A DNA stretch of 48,841 bases from Chloroflexota bacterium (GCA_012798455.1 JAAZNC010000064.1:1-48841), one strand, 5' to 3'; numbered from the stretch's first letter, positions 1-9,262 are shown. Translations and numbers: made by a program. Notes: generated by a model from the letters alone, not told the origin.

Positions 1-2
1 AT

Positions 3-83
3 CTCTATGTTAGACTCAATCCGGTTGCTTTACGCACCTCGATTGATCGTAAAGTAGATAAACTATGGGAACTATCAAAGTAA
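3..83 (+). pseudogene. C-terminal end of a transposase, cut by window edge
   Basis: The third frame is open from the window edge and reads 26 residues ending LRTSIDRKVDKLWELSK before a TAA stop at 81-83. The pattern NPVALR followed by a basic, leucine-rich tail resembles the end of integrase-core transposases (ISNCY/IS481-like), where a short helix follows the catalytic domain. The bases just downstream, to about 140, include a TGAGGCA motif like the terminal repeats of such elements. Only the tail is visible, so family and integrity cannot be decided here; it could be the end of an intact insertion sequence lying outside the window. Confidence 0.4.
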
Positions 84-395
84 CTTCTCTATCTGAGTCA
101 TCGTTACCTCCAAAGTAATCTTTTCTAATGAGGCACTACGCCCACCGAATTGCCCACCGAATTGCCTCTTGTGAATCACCGAACTGCGGATTTATACAGG
201 AAATGGGGATGTCCCTTTTCTCTTATACAAAAAGGTCACTATCACAAATCTACACATTTCATATTTTATACCGGCTGAAACATTGTTATCAGTGAATCCA
301 TTGAAAACAATAACAAAAACAAATGGATGTGCAATTATCGTACTTTTTGCAAAGAAGAAACAAATCATGTATATGCGTGTATATTAAATGAATTT
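84..395. other. Intergenic stretch, mostly featureless
   Basis: No open reading frame with a ribosome binding site is seen here. The left part probably belongs to the end of the insertion sequence. The right part is AT-rich and lies downstream of the LacI regulator gene, but I find no convincing hairpin plus T-run that would act as its terminator. Confidence 0.5.
141..164. repeat. Tandem 12-bp direct repeat
   Basis: CCCACCGAATTG occurs twice back to back without mismatch, and a related CACCGAACTG follows at 177-186. It lies just beyond the transposase remnant, so it may be part of the element end or a target-site scar. No function can be assigned. Confidence 0.6.
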
Positions 396-1433
396 TCATA
401 AATCAGCAATTTTCTTCACCGAATCACGAATCACCAATTTGGTTGAAAAAACCTTTTGTGTAACTTCTTTTTCCTCACAGATATGGTCAACCAGTAAATT
501 TGCAGCGGTTTTTCCCTTTTCTCTTAATGGTTGCGAGATCGTCGTTAAGGGTGGACTGGATATTGCTGCGTAAGGGACATCATCAAAGCCCGTCACAGAA
601 ACATCATCAGGAATTCTAAGACCCCTTTGATTGGCAGATTTAATCACTCCAAACGCAATGACATCACTCATGGAAACGATACAGGTAGGATAAGGTTCAT
701 TTGAGAATAAAAATCTAAATCCTTCCTCTCCTCCATGCATCGTACTTGAACATTCAAAGTATTTTACGTGTGGATCATTAAGTGATAATTCATATTCCTT
801 CAAAGCCTGTGAAAAACCATCGATTCTGCTGCGCAGAGTACCCGTATATTCATCAAATTTTCCCATTTTCCCCGACCGAATTCCCAGGACTCCAATTTTT
901 TTGTGCCCTTGAGACAACACATATCTCATGATCGAGTGTGCTCCTTTTTTGTCGGTTATATTGACAGAAGAAATTCCTTCGACTGGATCGGTATCCACAA
1001 TCACAAAGGGGATCTTTCTCTGCTGCAGGATCAAAATTGTCGATTTATACAGTTCCAACCCTATGGTAATAAACCCATCCACGGCTGTCTTAGCGACCGC
1101 TCTTTTTACACTTCCTTCAAGCGGAGGGACAAGCAGGATCGAAAAGCCTTCTCGTAAACATACTTCTGCTACACCTTCAATAAACTCTGCCCAAAAGGGA
1201 TTCCTTATTATTTCCGTTGTGGGCTGCGGAACAAGTATCCCGATAATACCGGTACGTCCAGTCAACATACTTCGTGCAATTGGATTCGGTACATATCCTA
1301 TTTCTTCTGCTACTTCCAATATCTTTTGAACAGTACCTTCCGGTAAACGCTCCGGATTATTAAAAGCAAAAGAAACAGAAGTGATAGAGACACCAGCCTT
1401 TTCTGCAACATCCTTGATTGTTATACGCGACAT
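396..1433 (-). CDS. LacI-family transcriptional regulator
   Basis: This is a 345-aa protein with the LacI-type helix-turn-helix at residues 3-25 (ITIKDVAEKAGVS), a hinge region near residue 50-58 and a periplasmic-binding-protein-like ligand domain to the C terminus (GFDDVPYAA motif near the end). Length is normal for the family. It is the last gene of the sugar operon, 21 bases after the glycoside hydrolase. A LacI-type operator overlaps the operon promoter at 6125-6138, so the simplest reading is autoregulated repression relieved by a sugar, probably a malto-oligosaccharide or related glucoside given the neighbouring GH13 enzyme. The ligand is not readable from sequence. Confidence 0.93.
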   Translation of the reverse strand: MSRITIKDVAEKAGVSITSVSFAFNNPERLPEGTVQKILEVAEEIGYVPNPIARSMLTGRTGIIGILVPQPTTEIIRNPFWAEFIEGVAEVCLREGFSILLVPPLEGSVKRAVAKTAVDGFITIGLELYKSTILILQQRKIPFVIVDTDPVEGISSVNITDKKGAHSIMRYVLSQGHKKIGVLGIRSGKMGKFDEYTGTLRSRIDGFSQALKEYELSLNDPHVKYFECSSTMHGGEEGFRFLFSNEPYPTCIVSMSDVIAFGVIKSANQRGLRIPDDVSVTGFDDVPYAAISSPPLTTISQPLREKGKTAANLLVDHICEEKEVTQKVFSTKLVIRDSVKKIADL

Positions 1434-1454
1434 TATCTTATTTTCCTTAATAGG

Positions 1455-2858
1455 TTATGCTGTCGGATAGAGTATCAAACCCGTCATCGCATCCAAAGTT
1501 TCAATACAGATGTTCCCGTTTTGTACAATGAATTTCTTTCCCGTTAATATATCGCACCATTCATTTTTATCGTTCAGATGCGTTGCTACATAAGGTATTT
1601 TTATATCATGATATGCCATGCGTGGATTTAAGACAACGATGATCGTGTCATCCTCAAACTGACGCTGGTAAGAGTAAACCCCATTAAATACATAAAGCGG
1701 TTTGAATGAACCTCTGCGAAGCGCTGCATGAGCCATCCGTGCTTTGATCAATTTTTTAAAATGCTCCTGAATGACATAATTCCATTCACTCTGCTTTTCC
1801 CATGGCATACACTTTCGACAGTCAGGGTCATTTTCGCCTGTCAGACCGATCTCATCGCCATAATAGAGCATAGGAGTGCCCAGATAAGTGAAAAGAAACG
1901 AGATGGCCAGTATTTCACGTTTAATCTCTTCACCACACAACGTCAGAATTCGAGGGGTATCGTGGCTGCCCAGTAAATTTAACTGCAGCAGAGCTGCTTG
2001 TTGAAATATTTGCTGCTGGTGCAGCAATTCATAGTTAAAGTCCTCGGCATCCATATGATCGTAGACACAATAATCCAAAATACAATTGCGCAACGGATAA
2101 TTCATGACCCCATCGAATGTATCACCCCTAATCCATTTCATGGCATCGCGCCAGATCTCCCCCACCAAATAGGTCTCCGGAAACTCACCTTTGATTCTCT
2201 CCCTGAATTCCATCCAGAAATCAAAAGAAATTTTCCAGGGCACATCCAAGCGCCATCCGTCAATCCCGAACTCTCTGATCCAGTAAGCTGCCATATCAAA
2301 CAGATATTGTCTCACCTCGGGTAATTCGCAGTTCAGTTTTGGCAGATACCAGGTACCGCCGCAGGTTTGATAATTTACAGCATCCTTATCGATCGGGTGC
2401 GAATGAATATCAAACCAGTTGGAATATTTTGATGATCTTCCATTCTTTATCACATCCTGAAAGTAGATCGAATGATAGCCACAGTGGTTAAAGACCCCAT
2501 CCAGCACGACCTTCACTCTCCGCCTGTGGCATTCATCCACCAGAGATCTGAAGATCTTCTTATCGCCAAAAGCTGGATCGATCTGATAATAATCGTCGGT
2601 ATCATATTTATGATTTGAGCTGGCTTTAAAAATTGGAGTGAGATAAAGCGCATTCACACCCACATCTTGGAGATAATCTAGGTGGTTCATAACTCCCAGC
2701 AGATCCCCACCAAAAAAATTATCGACAGTTGGTTTTGAACCCCATTTTGCAGTTGGAACCGGATCATTAGAAGCATCCCCATTAGCAAAACGATCGAGGA
2801 AGACCTGATAGAAAATTGTATCGCGTACCCATTCGGGTGTGGATGATGTTTTGTTCAT
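1455..2858 (-). CDS. GH13 alpha-glycosidase, cyclomaltodextrinase/neopullulanase-like
   Basis: The 467-aa protein carries the GH13 catalytic set: nucleophile Asp205 in GWRLD, acid/base Glu234 in VGEIW and the transition-state Asp300 in GSHD. The DGVFNH motif (residues 120-125) marks conserved region I. It lacks both a signal peptide and the N-terminal CBM34-type domain usual in neopullulanases, so it is a short cytoplasmic form acting on imported oligosaccharides. Its start ATG overlaps the stop of the upstream permease gene by 4 bases (ATGA), showing translational coupling. Exact specificity (maltodextrin, cyclodextrin, pullulan fragments) cannot be told. Confidence 0.88.
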   Translation of the reverse strand: MNKTSSTPEWVRDTIFYQVFLDRFANGDASNDPVPTAKWGSKPTVDNFFGGDLLGVMNHLDYLQDVGVNALYLTPIFKASSNHKYDTDDYYQIDPAFGDKKIFRSLVDECHRRRVKVVLDGVFNHCGYHSIYFQDVIKNGRSSKYSNWFDIHSHPIDKDAVNYQTCGGTWYLPKLNCELPEVRQYLFDMAAYWIREFGIDGWRLDVPWKISFDFWMEFRERIKGEFPETYLVGEIWRDAMKWIRGDTFDGVMNYPLRNCILDYCVYDHMDAEDFNYELLHQQQIFQQAALLQLNLLGSHDTPRILTLCGEEIKREILAISFLFTYLGTPMLYYGDEIGLTGENDPDCRKCMPWEKQSEWNYVIQEHFKKLIKARMAHAALRRGSFKPLYVFNGVYSYQRQFEDDTIIVVLNPRMAYHDIKIPYVATHLNDKNEWCDILTGKKFIVQNGNICIETLDAMTGLILYPTA

Positions 2859-3691
2859 TTAAGACCTGTCCTCGATAATCCTGAAATATAGTATTTTTGA
2901 GCAAAAATAAACAACAACACCGGAGGTAACGACGCGATGACCGTTCCTGCCATCCAATAAGTCCATTCGGTTAGATATCTTCCCGTAAAAGCCTGCAATC
3001 CGGTTTGTATCACCCGTAAATTGGTATCGTTTGCCACCAAGAAAGGCCAGAAGAAATCATTCCAGATAAATAGAAAACTAAACACGGCGGATGTGATTAC
3101 AGATGGAAGGCACATGGGGAAAACGATCTTCCATAGGATATACCAGTGAGATGACCCATCGATACTTGCCGCATCAATATACTCACGAGGAATTGAAATG
3201 AAAGCCTGCCGTAAGATCATGATCGCAAACGCATCCACGATCCTCGGAAAGATAAGAGCCTGATAGGAATTCAACCAGTTGAAATCATTGACCAGCAAAT
3301 ACAGAGGGATAACAATGGCGTAGAAGGGGATCATCATGGTGCTTAAATAAACAAAGTAAACAATATCACGACCTTTGAAATCGATAAAAGCAAAAACATA
3401 GGCAGCCAACGCTCCGAAAAAGATGCGGCTGACCACCACAACCACAGCTACGAAAAGCGTGTTCGAAAAGTATTTTCCAAATGGCGCTCCATTCCATGCT
3501 TTTGAGTAGTTTGAAAAATCAAACGTATTGGGAACCAGATACGGTGGTTCGCTGACATGCCCTCTCTCTTTTAGTGACGCAGTGATCATCCACATATATG
3601 GCATCACCATTAAAAATACCATCGGCAGAATGATCAAAAGAAGAAATACTTTATTCAAAAGCGTCTTACTCATATGTTTGAACATGTTCAA
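2855..3691 (-). CDS. Sugar ABC transporter permease, MalG type
   Basis: This 278-aa inner-membrane protein has about six hydrophobic segments and the EAA loop that contacts the ATPase (EYIDAASIDGSSHW, about residue 170-185). It is the second permease of a carbohydrate uptake (CUT1) importer and overlaps the preceding permease gene by 4 bases. No ATPase gene accompanies it. CUT1 systems often share a MsmK/UgpC-type ATPase encoded elsewhere, and two such ATPases lie at 40.3-42.5 kb, although those sit in their own operon. Confidence 0.92.
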   Translation of the reverse strand: MNMFKHMSKTLLNKVFLLLIILPMVFLMVMPYMWMITASLKERGHVSEPPYLVPNTFDFSNYSKAWNGAPFGKYFSNTLFVAVVVVVSRIFFGALAAYVFAFIDFKGRDIVYFVYLSTMMIPFYAIVIPLYLLVNDFNWLNSYQALIFPRIVDAFAIMILRQAFISIPREYIDAASIDGSSHWYILWKIVFPMCLPSVITSAVFSFLFIWNDFFWPFLVANDTNLRVIQTGLQAFTGRYLTEWTYWMAGTVIASLPPVLLFIFAQKYYISGLSRTGLK

Positions 3692-4602
3692 GAAATATCC
3701 TCATACGATCCAAATCCCACCAAACGCCATTGGATCAATGTGATCACAAGTATGATCACAAAGATGATCACAGAAATTGCCGCACCCTTCCCCATTTTGA
3801 AAAGGGTAAAAGCATCGGTATACAAGAACAAACTTACCACCTCAGTTGTGCTGCTCGGTCCACCGCGTGTGGTGATTAACACCTGATCGAAAACCAGGAA
3901 CGAATCAATGAATCCCAGAGTGATCAGCATCAAAGTGGTAGGGATCATTTGTGGAATCGTCACGTATAAAAATGATTGAAATGCATTGGCGCCATCCATC
4001 TTCGATATCTCATAATAATCATTGGGGATATTCTGCAGCGCTGCCAGATAGATAATGATGGTAAAGCCCACTCTCCTCCAGATACCTAGGAGCATGATCG
4101 TCGGTAGCGCCCAATGCGGGTCCGAGAACCAGTTGGGAGGCATATCCATCACATTTCTTAGAAGGATGTTCACAAAACCATAAGTTGGATTAAATATGAT
4201 GATCCATACCATGGCTGCCACAACCGTAGGGGTTACCGTGGGTAAAAAGAACAAGCCTCTAAAAAAGTTGCGGAAAGGTAAATTTTTGTTGTTCAGCAAA
4301 TTTGCAATGATCAAGCCGAGGATGATGCTAATGAAAGTAACTCCGACCGTATATGTCAGGGTAACTTTCAAAGAATTCAAGAATCGGTCGTCCATAAACA
4401 GATTCTTATAATTTTCCATCCCAACGAACACGGGATCCCTAGCAGGATTATTCCATTCAAACAGGCTTAACCGGAAAGCATCAATAATGGGATAAAAGAC
4501 AAATAAGCATAATACCAAGAGAGATGGAAATAAAAAAAGGACGGTGGTAGAAATCTTGTATCGGCTGTTTTTTCGCTGTTTCATATCATTTTTTGCAAAC
4601 AC
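3688..4602 (-). CDS. Sugar ABC transporter permease, MalF type
   Basis: A 304-aa permease with six predicted membrane helices and the EAA motif (YEISKMDGANAF) in the C-terminal half. It pairs with the downstream MalG-type permease. The longest frame starts with GTG at 4602; an ATG at 4584 (MKQRKNSRYK) is an alternative, and neither has a strong ribosome binding site. A stable hairpin lies directly between this start and the upstream solute-binding protein gene, which may lower permease expression relative to the binding protein. Confidence 0.9.
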   Translation of the reverse strand: MFAKNDMKQRKNSRYKISTTVLFLFPSLLVLCLFVFYPIIDAFRLSLFEWNNPARDPVFVGMENYKNLFMDDRFLNSLKVTLTYTVGVTFISIILGLIIANLLNNKNLPFRNFFRGLFFLPTVTPTVVAAMVWIIIFNPTYGFVNILLRNVMDMPPNWFSDPHWALPTIMLLGIWRRVGFTIIIYLAALQNIPNDYYEISKMDGANAFQSFLYVTIPQMIPTTLMLITLGFIDSFLVFDQVLITTRGGPSSTTEVVSLFLYTDAFTLFKMGKGAAISVIIFVIILVITLIQWRLVGFGSYEDIS

Positions 4603-4604
4603 TG

Positions 4605-4637
4605 GGGGTGGCTGGTAGCATGTGTATCAACCACCCC
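4605..4637 (-). terminator. Intercistronic hairpin after the solute-binding protein gene
   Basis: GGGGTGG at 4605-4611 pairs with CCACCCC at 4631-4637 across a 19-base loop. There is no T-run, so it is more likely an RNA-stabilising or attenuating hairpin than a full terminator. Hairpins in this position are common in binding-protein-dependent transport operons, where the binding protein is needed in excess. Confidence 0.5.
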
Positions 4638-4652
4638 TGGTTAATTCTAGTT

Positions 4653-5972
4653 CTACTGTGCGAGGATATCGTTGACTGCTTGTTCTGCAGCAGCTAACGC
4701 CTCTTCAGGTGTTGCCAATCCAAGGAACGCATTTTGTATTTCACGTGAAAATGCATCGGATACTTCATTGTACAGCGGAGTTGCCGGTCTGGTATGGGCA
4801 TATTGCATGCCTTCAACAAACGGGAGCATTCTCGGCTCGGTATCATTGACCCAGTTGAGATATTCAGAATTCTCTCCGACGGATTTTCTGATGGGCATGA
4901 AACCGGTCGTCATATCCCATCGTAGCTGGACATCGGAACTCGTCATGAATTTAATAAATTTCCAGGTTGCTTCCTTATTCTCGGAATTAGAGAACATCAG
5001 AATTCTTTCCCCACCGGTATTGGTTGCTGATGTGCCGCCTTCAGGAGCGGGAACCAATGCCACACCCCAATCAAAGGGAGCATCGCTTCGATATCCGAAC
5101 AGCCATGAGCCATCCAGCTGCATGCAGGCCTTACCTTCGCCAAATGCGCCCCACGGTCCGGGGATCGATCCGTTGCCCTGCAACATATCAGAAACATATG
5201 TCAATGCTTCTAAGCCTTGCGGTGTATTGAATGCGGCTTTGGTGTTGTCTGCATTCAAGAATTCACCACCGGCTGCCCACAGGAATACCTGGAACTGCCA
5301 GGTGATTCCCTCACCGGTGGGCTGTGTGTAGAACTCAAAACCGACAATACCGTTATCGAGGTCCTGGCATTGTTCTGCATCTGCTTTCAGCTCTTCCCAG
5401 GTGGTCGGGGGAACTTCAGGATCCAGACCAGCCTGATCGAAAAGGTCCTTGTTCCAGATGACCTGCATATTGTTGGCACTCATCGGCAAAGCAAAGCGGC
5501 TTCCATCAATGTTGTCATAATCAAGCTGGAGAGGGTAAAAATCCGTGATATCGAAGTCGCTGTCAGAGGCAATATAATTATCCAGTGCTTCCACTGAACC
5601 AGTTGAGACCAACCACGGCACCCAAATCAGATCAACTGTTGCAACATCAGGTAAAGTATTAGAAAGAATGGAAGTTTGCAGCAAAGTCTTATATTCATCA
5701 TAGCTGGGCTGAACAACAACCTCCACCTGAATATCCGGATTCGCCTGATTGAACTCTGCTACCAGATCATCAATCATTTCAGCGTTCGCTTTATCATATT
5801 GGTGCCAGAAAGTGAGCTTGACCGGTTCGGCGGGGGTTGTATCTTCAACCTCTTCGCCCGCCGGGGCTTGTTCCGCTTCTTTCGTTGCAGCTACAGATGA
5901 GCATGAACTGATTAGCATAGCCAGTATGGCGAAAATCAACAAGCCAAATTTTAAAAATCTCTTTTCTTTCAT
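4653..5972 (-). CDS. Sugar-binding lipoprotein of an ABC importer (family 1)
   Basis: The 439-aa protein begins with a lipoprotein signal (MKEKRFLKFG, hydrophobic core, lipobox LISSC with Cys24), followed by an acidic linker and a family-1 extracellular solute-binding domain (LTFWHQYDKANAEMID at the start). It would be anchored outside the membrane and deliver an oligosaccharide to the two permeases that follow. It is the first gene of the operon and lies about 165 bases downstream of a very good promoter with a LacI-type operator. The GH13 hydrolase in the same operon points to an alpha-glucan fragment as ligand, which is inference. Confidence 0.93.
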   Translation of the reverse strand: MKEKRFLKFGLLIFAILAMLISSCSSVAATKEAEQAPAGEEVEDTTPAEPVKLTFWHQYDKANAEMIDDLVAEFNQANPDIQVEVVVQPSYDEYKTLLQTSILSNTLPDVATVDLIWVPWLVSTGSVEALDNYIASDSDFDITDFYPLQLDYDNIDGSRFALPMSANNMQVIWNKDLFDQAGLDPEVPPTTWEELKADAEQCQDLDNGIVGFEFYTQPTGEGITWQFQVFLWAAGGEFLNADNTKAAFNTPQGLEALTYVSDMLQGNGSIPGPWGAFGEGKACMQLDGSWLFGYRSDAPFDWGVALVPAPEGGTSATNTGGERILMFSNSENKEATWKFIKFMTSSDVQLRWDMTTGFMPIRKSVGENSEYLNWVNDTEPRMLPFVEGMQYAHTRPATPLYNEVSDAFSREIQNAFLGLATPEEALAAAEQAVNDILAQ

Positions 5973-6124
5973 TTCTTTTCTCCTTATCGCTATATCCTTT
6001 ACGAATTCAGTAATTTATATTCTTCTCGATAATCATCCCTCCTTTTCAAGTTTTCCATTCAAATAATTTTTCGATCATGTTTACATCAGGCATGTCTACT
6101 GACCACAATTAGTAAAATGTTTTA

Positions 6125-6138
6125 GTAAATCGTTTTAA
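6125..6138. promoter_or_regulatory. LacI-type operator over the sugar operon start site
   Basis: GTAAATCGTTTTAA is palindromic in 10 of 14 positions around a central CG, the layout of LacI/PurR-family operators. It lies immediately downstream of the -10 box on the minus strand, where a repressor would block initiation. A direct repeat TTAGTAAA occurs at 6109-6116 and 6122-6129. The LacI-family gene at the end of the same operon is the obvious candidate regulator. Confidence 0.6.
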
Positions 6139-6167
6139 TTATATAGCGAATTTGTCAGGATTGTCAA
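6138..6167 (-). promoter_or_regulatory. Near-consensus housekeeping-sigma promoter of the sugar operon
   Basis: On the minus strand TTGACA (6162-6167) and TATAAT (6138-6143) are both perfect matches and are separated by 18 bases. It fires towards the solute-binding protein gene at 5972. Such a strong core promoter fits a gene set that is held off by a repressor at the adjacent operator. Confidence 0.8.
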
Positions 6168-6186
6168 TACTTTTTCTTGTTTTTTC

Positions 6187-8082
6187 TTAACCCGGGGTTT
6201 TTAACTTGCGCACTTCATTTGTTCGGATAGTGACTCCCCCTCTATCCATATACTCAAGGAAAGCCAACGCATATTTGCGACTTGAATGCACCATATCACG
6301 AAATTGGGAAAGTGAGATCTCTCCCTGTGCATTGAGAAATGACAGAAGTCGATCACGCATGCACTCAAATTCTGCTCGACGGAACACGATCACATCAGAA
6401 ACAGGGATCCACTCTCCCTGAAAGACCAGCCATTCAAAAAGTTGCTTCCCGGTAACTCGTATAAGAGCTGGGATATCAGGAGGAGCAAAGGGGTCTTGCT
6501 GAAAAAGATGGTCCGCTTCCCGCATTCTATTTTTATCTCTTTCCGATAAAGTAACTGCGAGATCAGTACGGTAAACGTAGCCATTTCTGAGAGATAGATT
6601 GAATTCGCCCGGACACAGCGCGAGTAATGATTCCATGCCTTTTTCAGGAAACTTCAATATCGCAGACATCTCCGATAAGGATATCCCCGGGATCAAGGAT
6701 GATACATTTTCAATTTGATAGGAAATCCATAGTGCCAGTTCGCTTATTGCAGGCTTACTGGTAACAAAAATTTCAGGTTTTTTTTTCGCATTCAAGGCGG
6801 AAAATTGAAGCATGCCCGAACTGGCTGTCAATTTCTGCATTTCTGTAGCCGGATCAAATCCCTCAGCCTCTAATGATTGCACCAACTCATCACGTGAAAT
6901 CACTCTTTTCTCATCGATCAATGTTTTAAAAAGATATGCTGGAGAGCCACTATTTTGAGCCTGCAAGTTTTCCAAGACAATATTTGAATGCCGTTTGTAT
7001 CTTCTATTTGAGTGACTTTTGATGATTATTCCACCTCCTAAGGTCTCAGGTGGAGAGGGACGACGGAAAATGAAATGATCTCCTTTCTTGACCACCACTG
7101 CTTCCTGCAATTCGATTTGCACAAAACCGGATTCGCCCGGTTTGAGCAAATCTTTACCCAGGGTACGCACTCTCCCCATCACCTCAGCAGTGGCATGAAA
7201 AAACTTCACGGATTCGTTATGGGATAACCCTTTTTCGCAGTCAGACAACATTTCAACTCGTGCATCCAGGCGGGTGGTTGATTGGAGAATGCCGGGAGAG
7301 ATCACTACATCCCCTCGGTGAATATCTTCAACATCCACCCCATTGATATTCAACGCTACCCGACTACCGGGATATGCTTTCTCCAATTCATTCTTATGGG
7401 TTTGAATGCCACGAATTCTCCCCCTCTTATTGGATGGTTGAATCTCAACTTCTTGCCCTATCTGCAGGGTACCATCCAACAAAGTGCCGGTGACAACTGT
7501 TCCGAATCCTTTAATTGAAAAAACGCGGTCAATTGAAAGACGAGCATTCCCCCCACTCACCTTTTTTTGAACCTTCTTCAATTCAGTTTGAAGAGTCGTG
7601 ATAAATTCAGAGATGCCGATTCCGGTAGAAGCCGAGACATACAACAAAGGGAACCCTTGCATGGTCGTTCCCCGAATGCAGTCGCGAATATCCTGCTCTA
7701 CAAGTGCCAACCAGGTTTGATCATCAACCAAATCAGTTTTGGTAATCGCGATCACCCCATGATTAACCTGCAGCAAATTCAAGATCGCAAGATGCTCGTG
7801 AGTTTGTGGCATGACACCTTCGTTTGCTGCCACCACCACCACCACCGCATCGATACTTCCTACTCCCGCCAGCATATTGCTGATGAAATCGCGGTGACCC
7901 GGTACATCCACAATACCAACCTCATCACCGGAGGGCAATTTAAACCAGGCAAACCCAAGATCAATGGTCATCTGGCGAGCCTGTTCTTCAGCCAGACGGT
8001 CGGGGTCCATTCCAGTGATTCTTTTTACCAGCGCTGACTTACCGTGATCAACATGACCGGCAGTTGCAATTACATAGTTCAT
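6187..8082 (-). CDS. selB: Selenocysteine-specific elongation factor SelB
   Basis: The 631-aa protein has the translational GTPase motifs GHVDHGKS (residues 9-16), DVPGH (59-63) and TKTD (114-117), EF-Tu-like beta-barrel domains, and a long C-terminal region consistent with the winged-helix domains that bind the SECIS hairpin. The short N-terminal start, with no extra domain before MNYVIATAGH, is the normal SelB architecture. SelB delivers Sec-tRNA to UGA codons. No selA, selD or tRNA-Sec gene is visible in the window, and none of the neighbouring frames shows an obvious in-frame UGA. Its start is 22 bases after the coiled-coil gene, suggesting co-transcription. Confidence 0.95.
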   Translation of the reverse strand: MNYVIATAGHVDHGKSALVKRITGMDPDRLAEEQARQMTIDLGFAWFKLPSGDEVGIVDVPGHRDFISNMLAGVGSIDAVVVVVAANEGVMPQTHEHLAILNLLQVNHGVIAITKTDLVDDQTWLALVEQDIRDCIRGTTMQGFPLLYVSASTGIGISEFITTLQTELKKVQKKVSGGNARLSIDRVFSIKGFGTVVTGTLLDGTLQIGQEVEIQPSNKRGRIRGIQTHKNELEKAYPGSRVALNINGVDVEDIHRGDVVISPGILQSTTRLDARVEMLSDCEKGLSHNESVKFFHATAEVMGRVRTLGKDLLKPGESGFVQIELQEAVVVKKGDHFIFRRPSPPETLGGGIIIKSHSNRRYKRHSNIVLENLQAQNSGSPAYLFKTLIDEKRVISRDELVQSLEAEGFDPATEMQKLTASSGMLQFSALNAKKKPEIFVTSKPAISELALWISYQIENVSSLIPGISLSEMSAILKFPEKGMESLLALCPGEFNLSLRNGYVYRTDLAVTLSERDKNRMREADHLFQQDPFAPPDIPALIRVTGKQLFEWLVFQGEWIPVSDVIVFRRAEFECMRDRLLSFLNAQGEISLSQFRDMVHSSRKYALAFLEYMDRGGVTIRTNEVRKLKTPG

Positions 8083-8104
8083 CGAAATCTACTTATTGTA
8101 AAAA

Positions 8105-9262
8105 CTAATTCATCTGGATATTATCGAAGGCATCTTTCCAGTTATTTGCCATTTTCATAAGACTTAGCATGCCTTTTTGAATTTCTGAGCTCATCAACCC
8201 CAGCAGCTCCTGAACATCGTTCATTTGGTCTTCAAAAGTGGTAACACGGTTTTTTAACTCTTCCATCCTGTTATTAAATGCCGTTTGCTTTTCTTCATTG
8301 ATCAAAGAGTAATTTGCCCAATTCTTCTCCGAATCAGACTTGAAGGTATTCCATTCTTTCTGATACTTGGTTTCAAAAAGTTGATAAAGTTCAGACACCT
8401 CTCTCAAACGTCTCTCATACAAACGGGTAGTTTCTTCCAGATTGTCGTTTACAAGGGCTAACTCTTTTTCTTTCTGATTCAATTTATCTACTAAAGGGGT
8501 AATGCGCTGTATTTCTTCCAGCGCTTTTCGCTGTATTTCATCAAAACGGTTCTCCCGATTTTTATTGTTGATCTCCTGTTGTTCGATAAAAGCAGTTTGT
8601 GCCATTTTTCTTTGTGTTTCAGAAGCCTTTAATTCCTGTAACTGTGCCTGGATTTGATTGATATCTTCTGATAACAGGGAAAATTTTGTAAACAGATCCA
8701 CCTGTTGCTTGGGGAACTGCGAGATATCATCAGTGATGATTTCGACCCGTTTCATCACACTTTCCAGATCTCGTTTTTGAACTTCAAGATTACGGCGGAT
8801 GTCTTCATCCTCCTTCAATTTTTTATTCACGCTCAATTCGATTTTATCCACCGTCGCAAGCGTTCGCGAATCTTCATCAATATAGCGTTGTAATTTCTTA
8901 TCGAGTTCGGATTTGAGTTTCCCGTCCAAACGATCCGTTTTAGCAGATATCGATTTCAGGTCAGATTGATACAATTTAGAAAACTGTTCCTGTTGAATTG
9001 CAGCGTTCTTGTTTTGCTCTTCAAACTTGTCATTCATGTCTTTGCGAAGCTGGGTCATGGCTTTGTCATAAGTGCCTATCCCTGCCAGCGTTTTTTTGAC
9101 CTGATTCACTTCGTCCTTCAAATCGCGATAATTTGCGGGTAAACCCGATAACTTTTTATCCAAATCTGCAATTTGGTCTGCAACTGTTTTAAATACCTTA
9201 TCATAATCCTTGACCCTACCTTCAAGGTCATCCAATCTTTTGATTATTGTTTCTAAGTCCAT
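8105..9262 (-). CDS. Long coiled-coil protein of unknown function
   Basis: The 385-aa protein is almost entirely charged alpha-helical heptad sequence rich in Lys, Glu, Gln and Asp, with no signal peptide or membrane segment. It starts MDLETIIKRLDDLEGRV. Such composition predicts an extended coiled coil, perhaps a structural or scaffolding protein. I recognise no catalytic motif. It lies between the membrane-protein trio and selB with gaps of about 21 and 22 bases, so it is probably expressed with them. Any functional link to either neighbour is unknown. Confidence 0.75.
   Translation of the reverse strand: MDLETIIKRLDDLEGRVKDYDKVFKTVADQIADLDKKLSGLPANYRDLKDEVNQVKKTLAGIGTYDKAMTQLRKDMNDKFEEQNKNAAIQQEQFSKLYQSDLKSISAKTDRLDGKLKSELDKKLQRYIDEDSRTLATVDKIELSVNKKLKEDEDIRRNLEVQKRDLESVMKRVEIITDDISQFPKQQVDLFTKFSLLSEDINQIQAQLQELKASETQRKMAQTAFIEQQEINNKNRENRFDEIQRKALEEIQRITPLVDKLNQKEKELALVNDNLEETTRLYERRLREVSELYQLFETKYQKEWNTFKSDSEKNWANYSLINEEKQTAFNNRMEELKNRVTTFEDQMNDVQELLGLMSSEIQKGMLSLMKMANNWKDAFDNIQMN

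Noticed and set aside
4672..5331. Long 219-aa open frame on the plus strand
   Set aside because: It is antisense to the solute-binding lipoprotein gene, which has a signal peptide, domain match and operon context. The antisense frame has no ribosome binding site or recognisable motif.
6181..6200. AACCCGGGGTT as a terminator for selB
   Set aside because: The inverted repeat leaves no loop and lies at the stop codon, so it cannot form a normal terminator hairpin.
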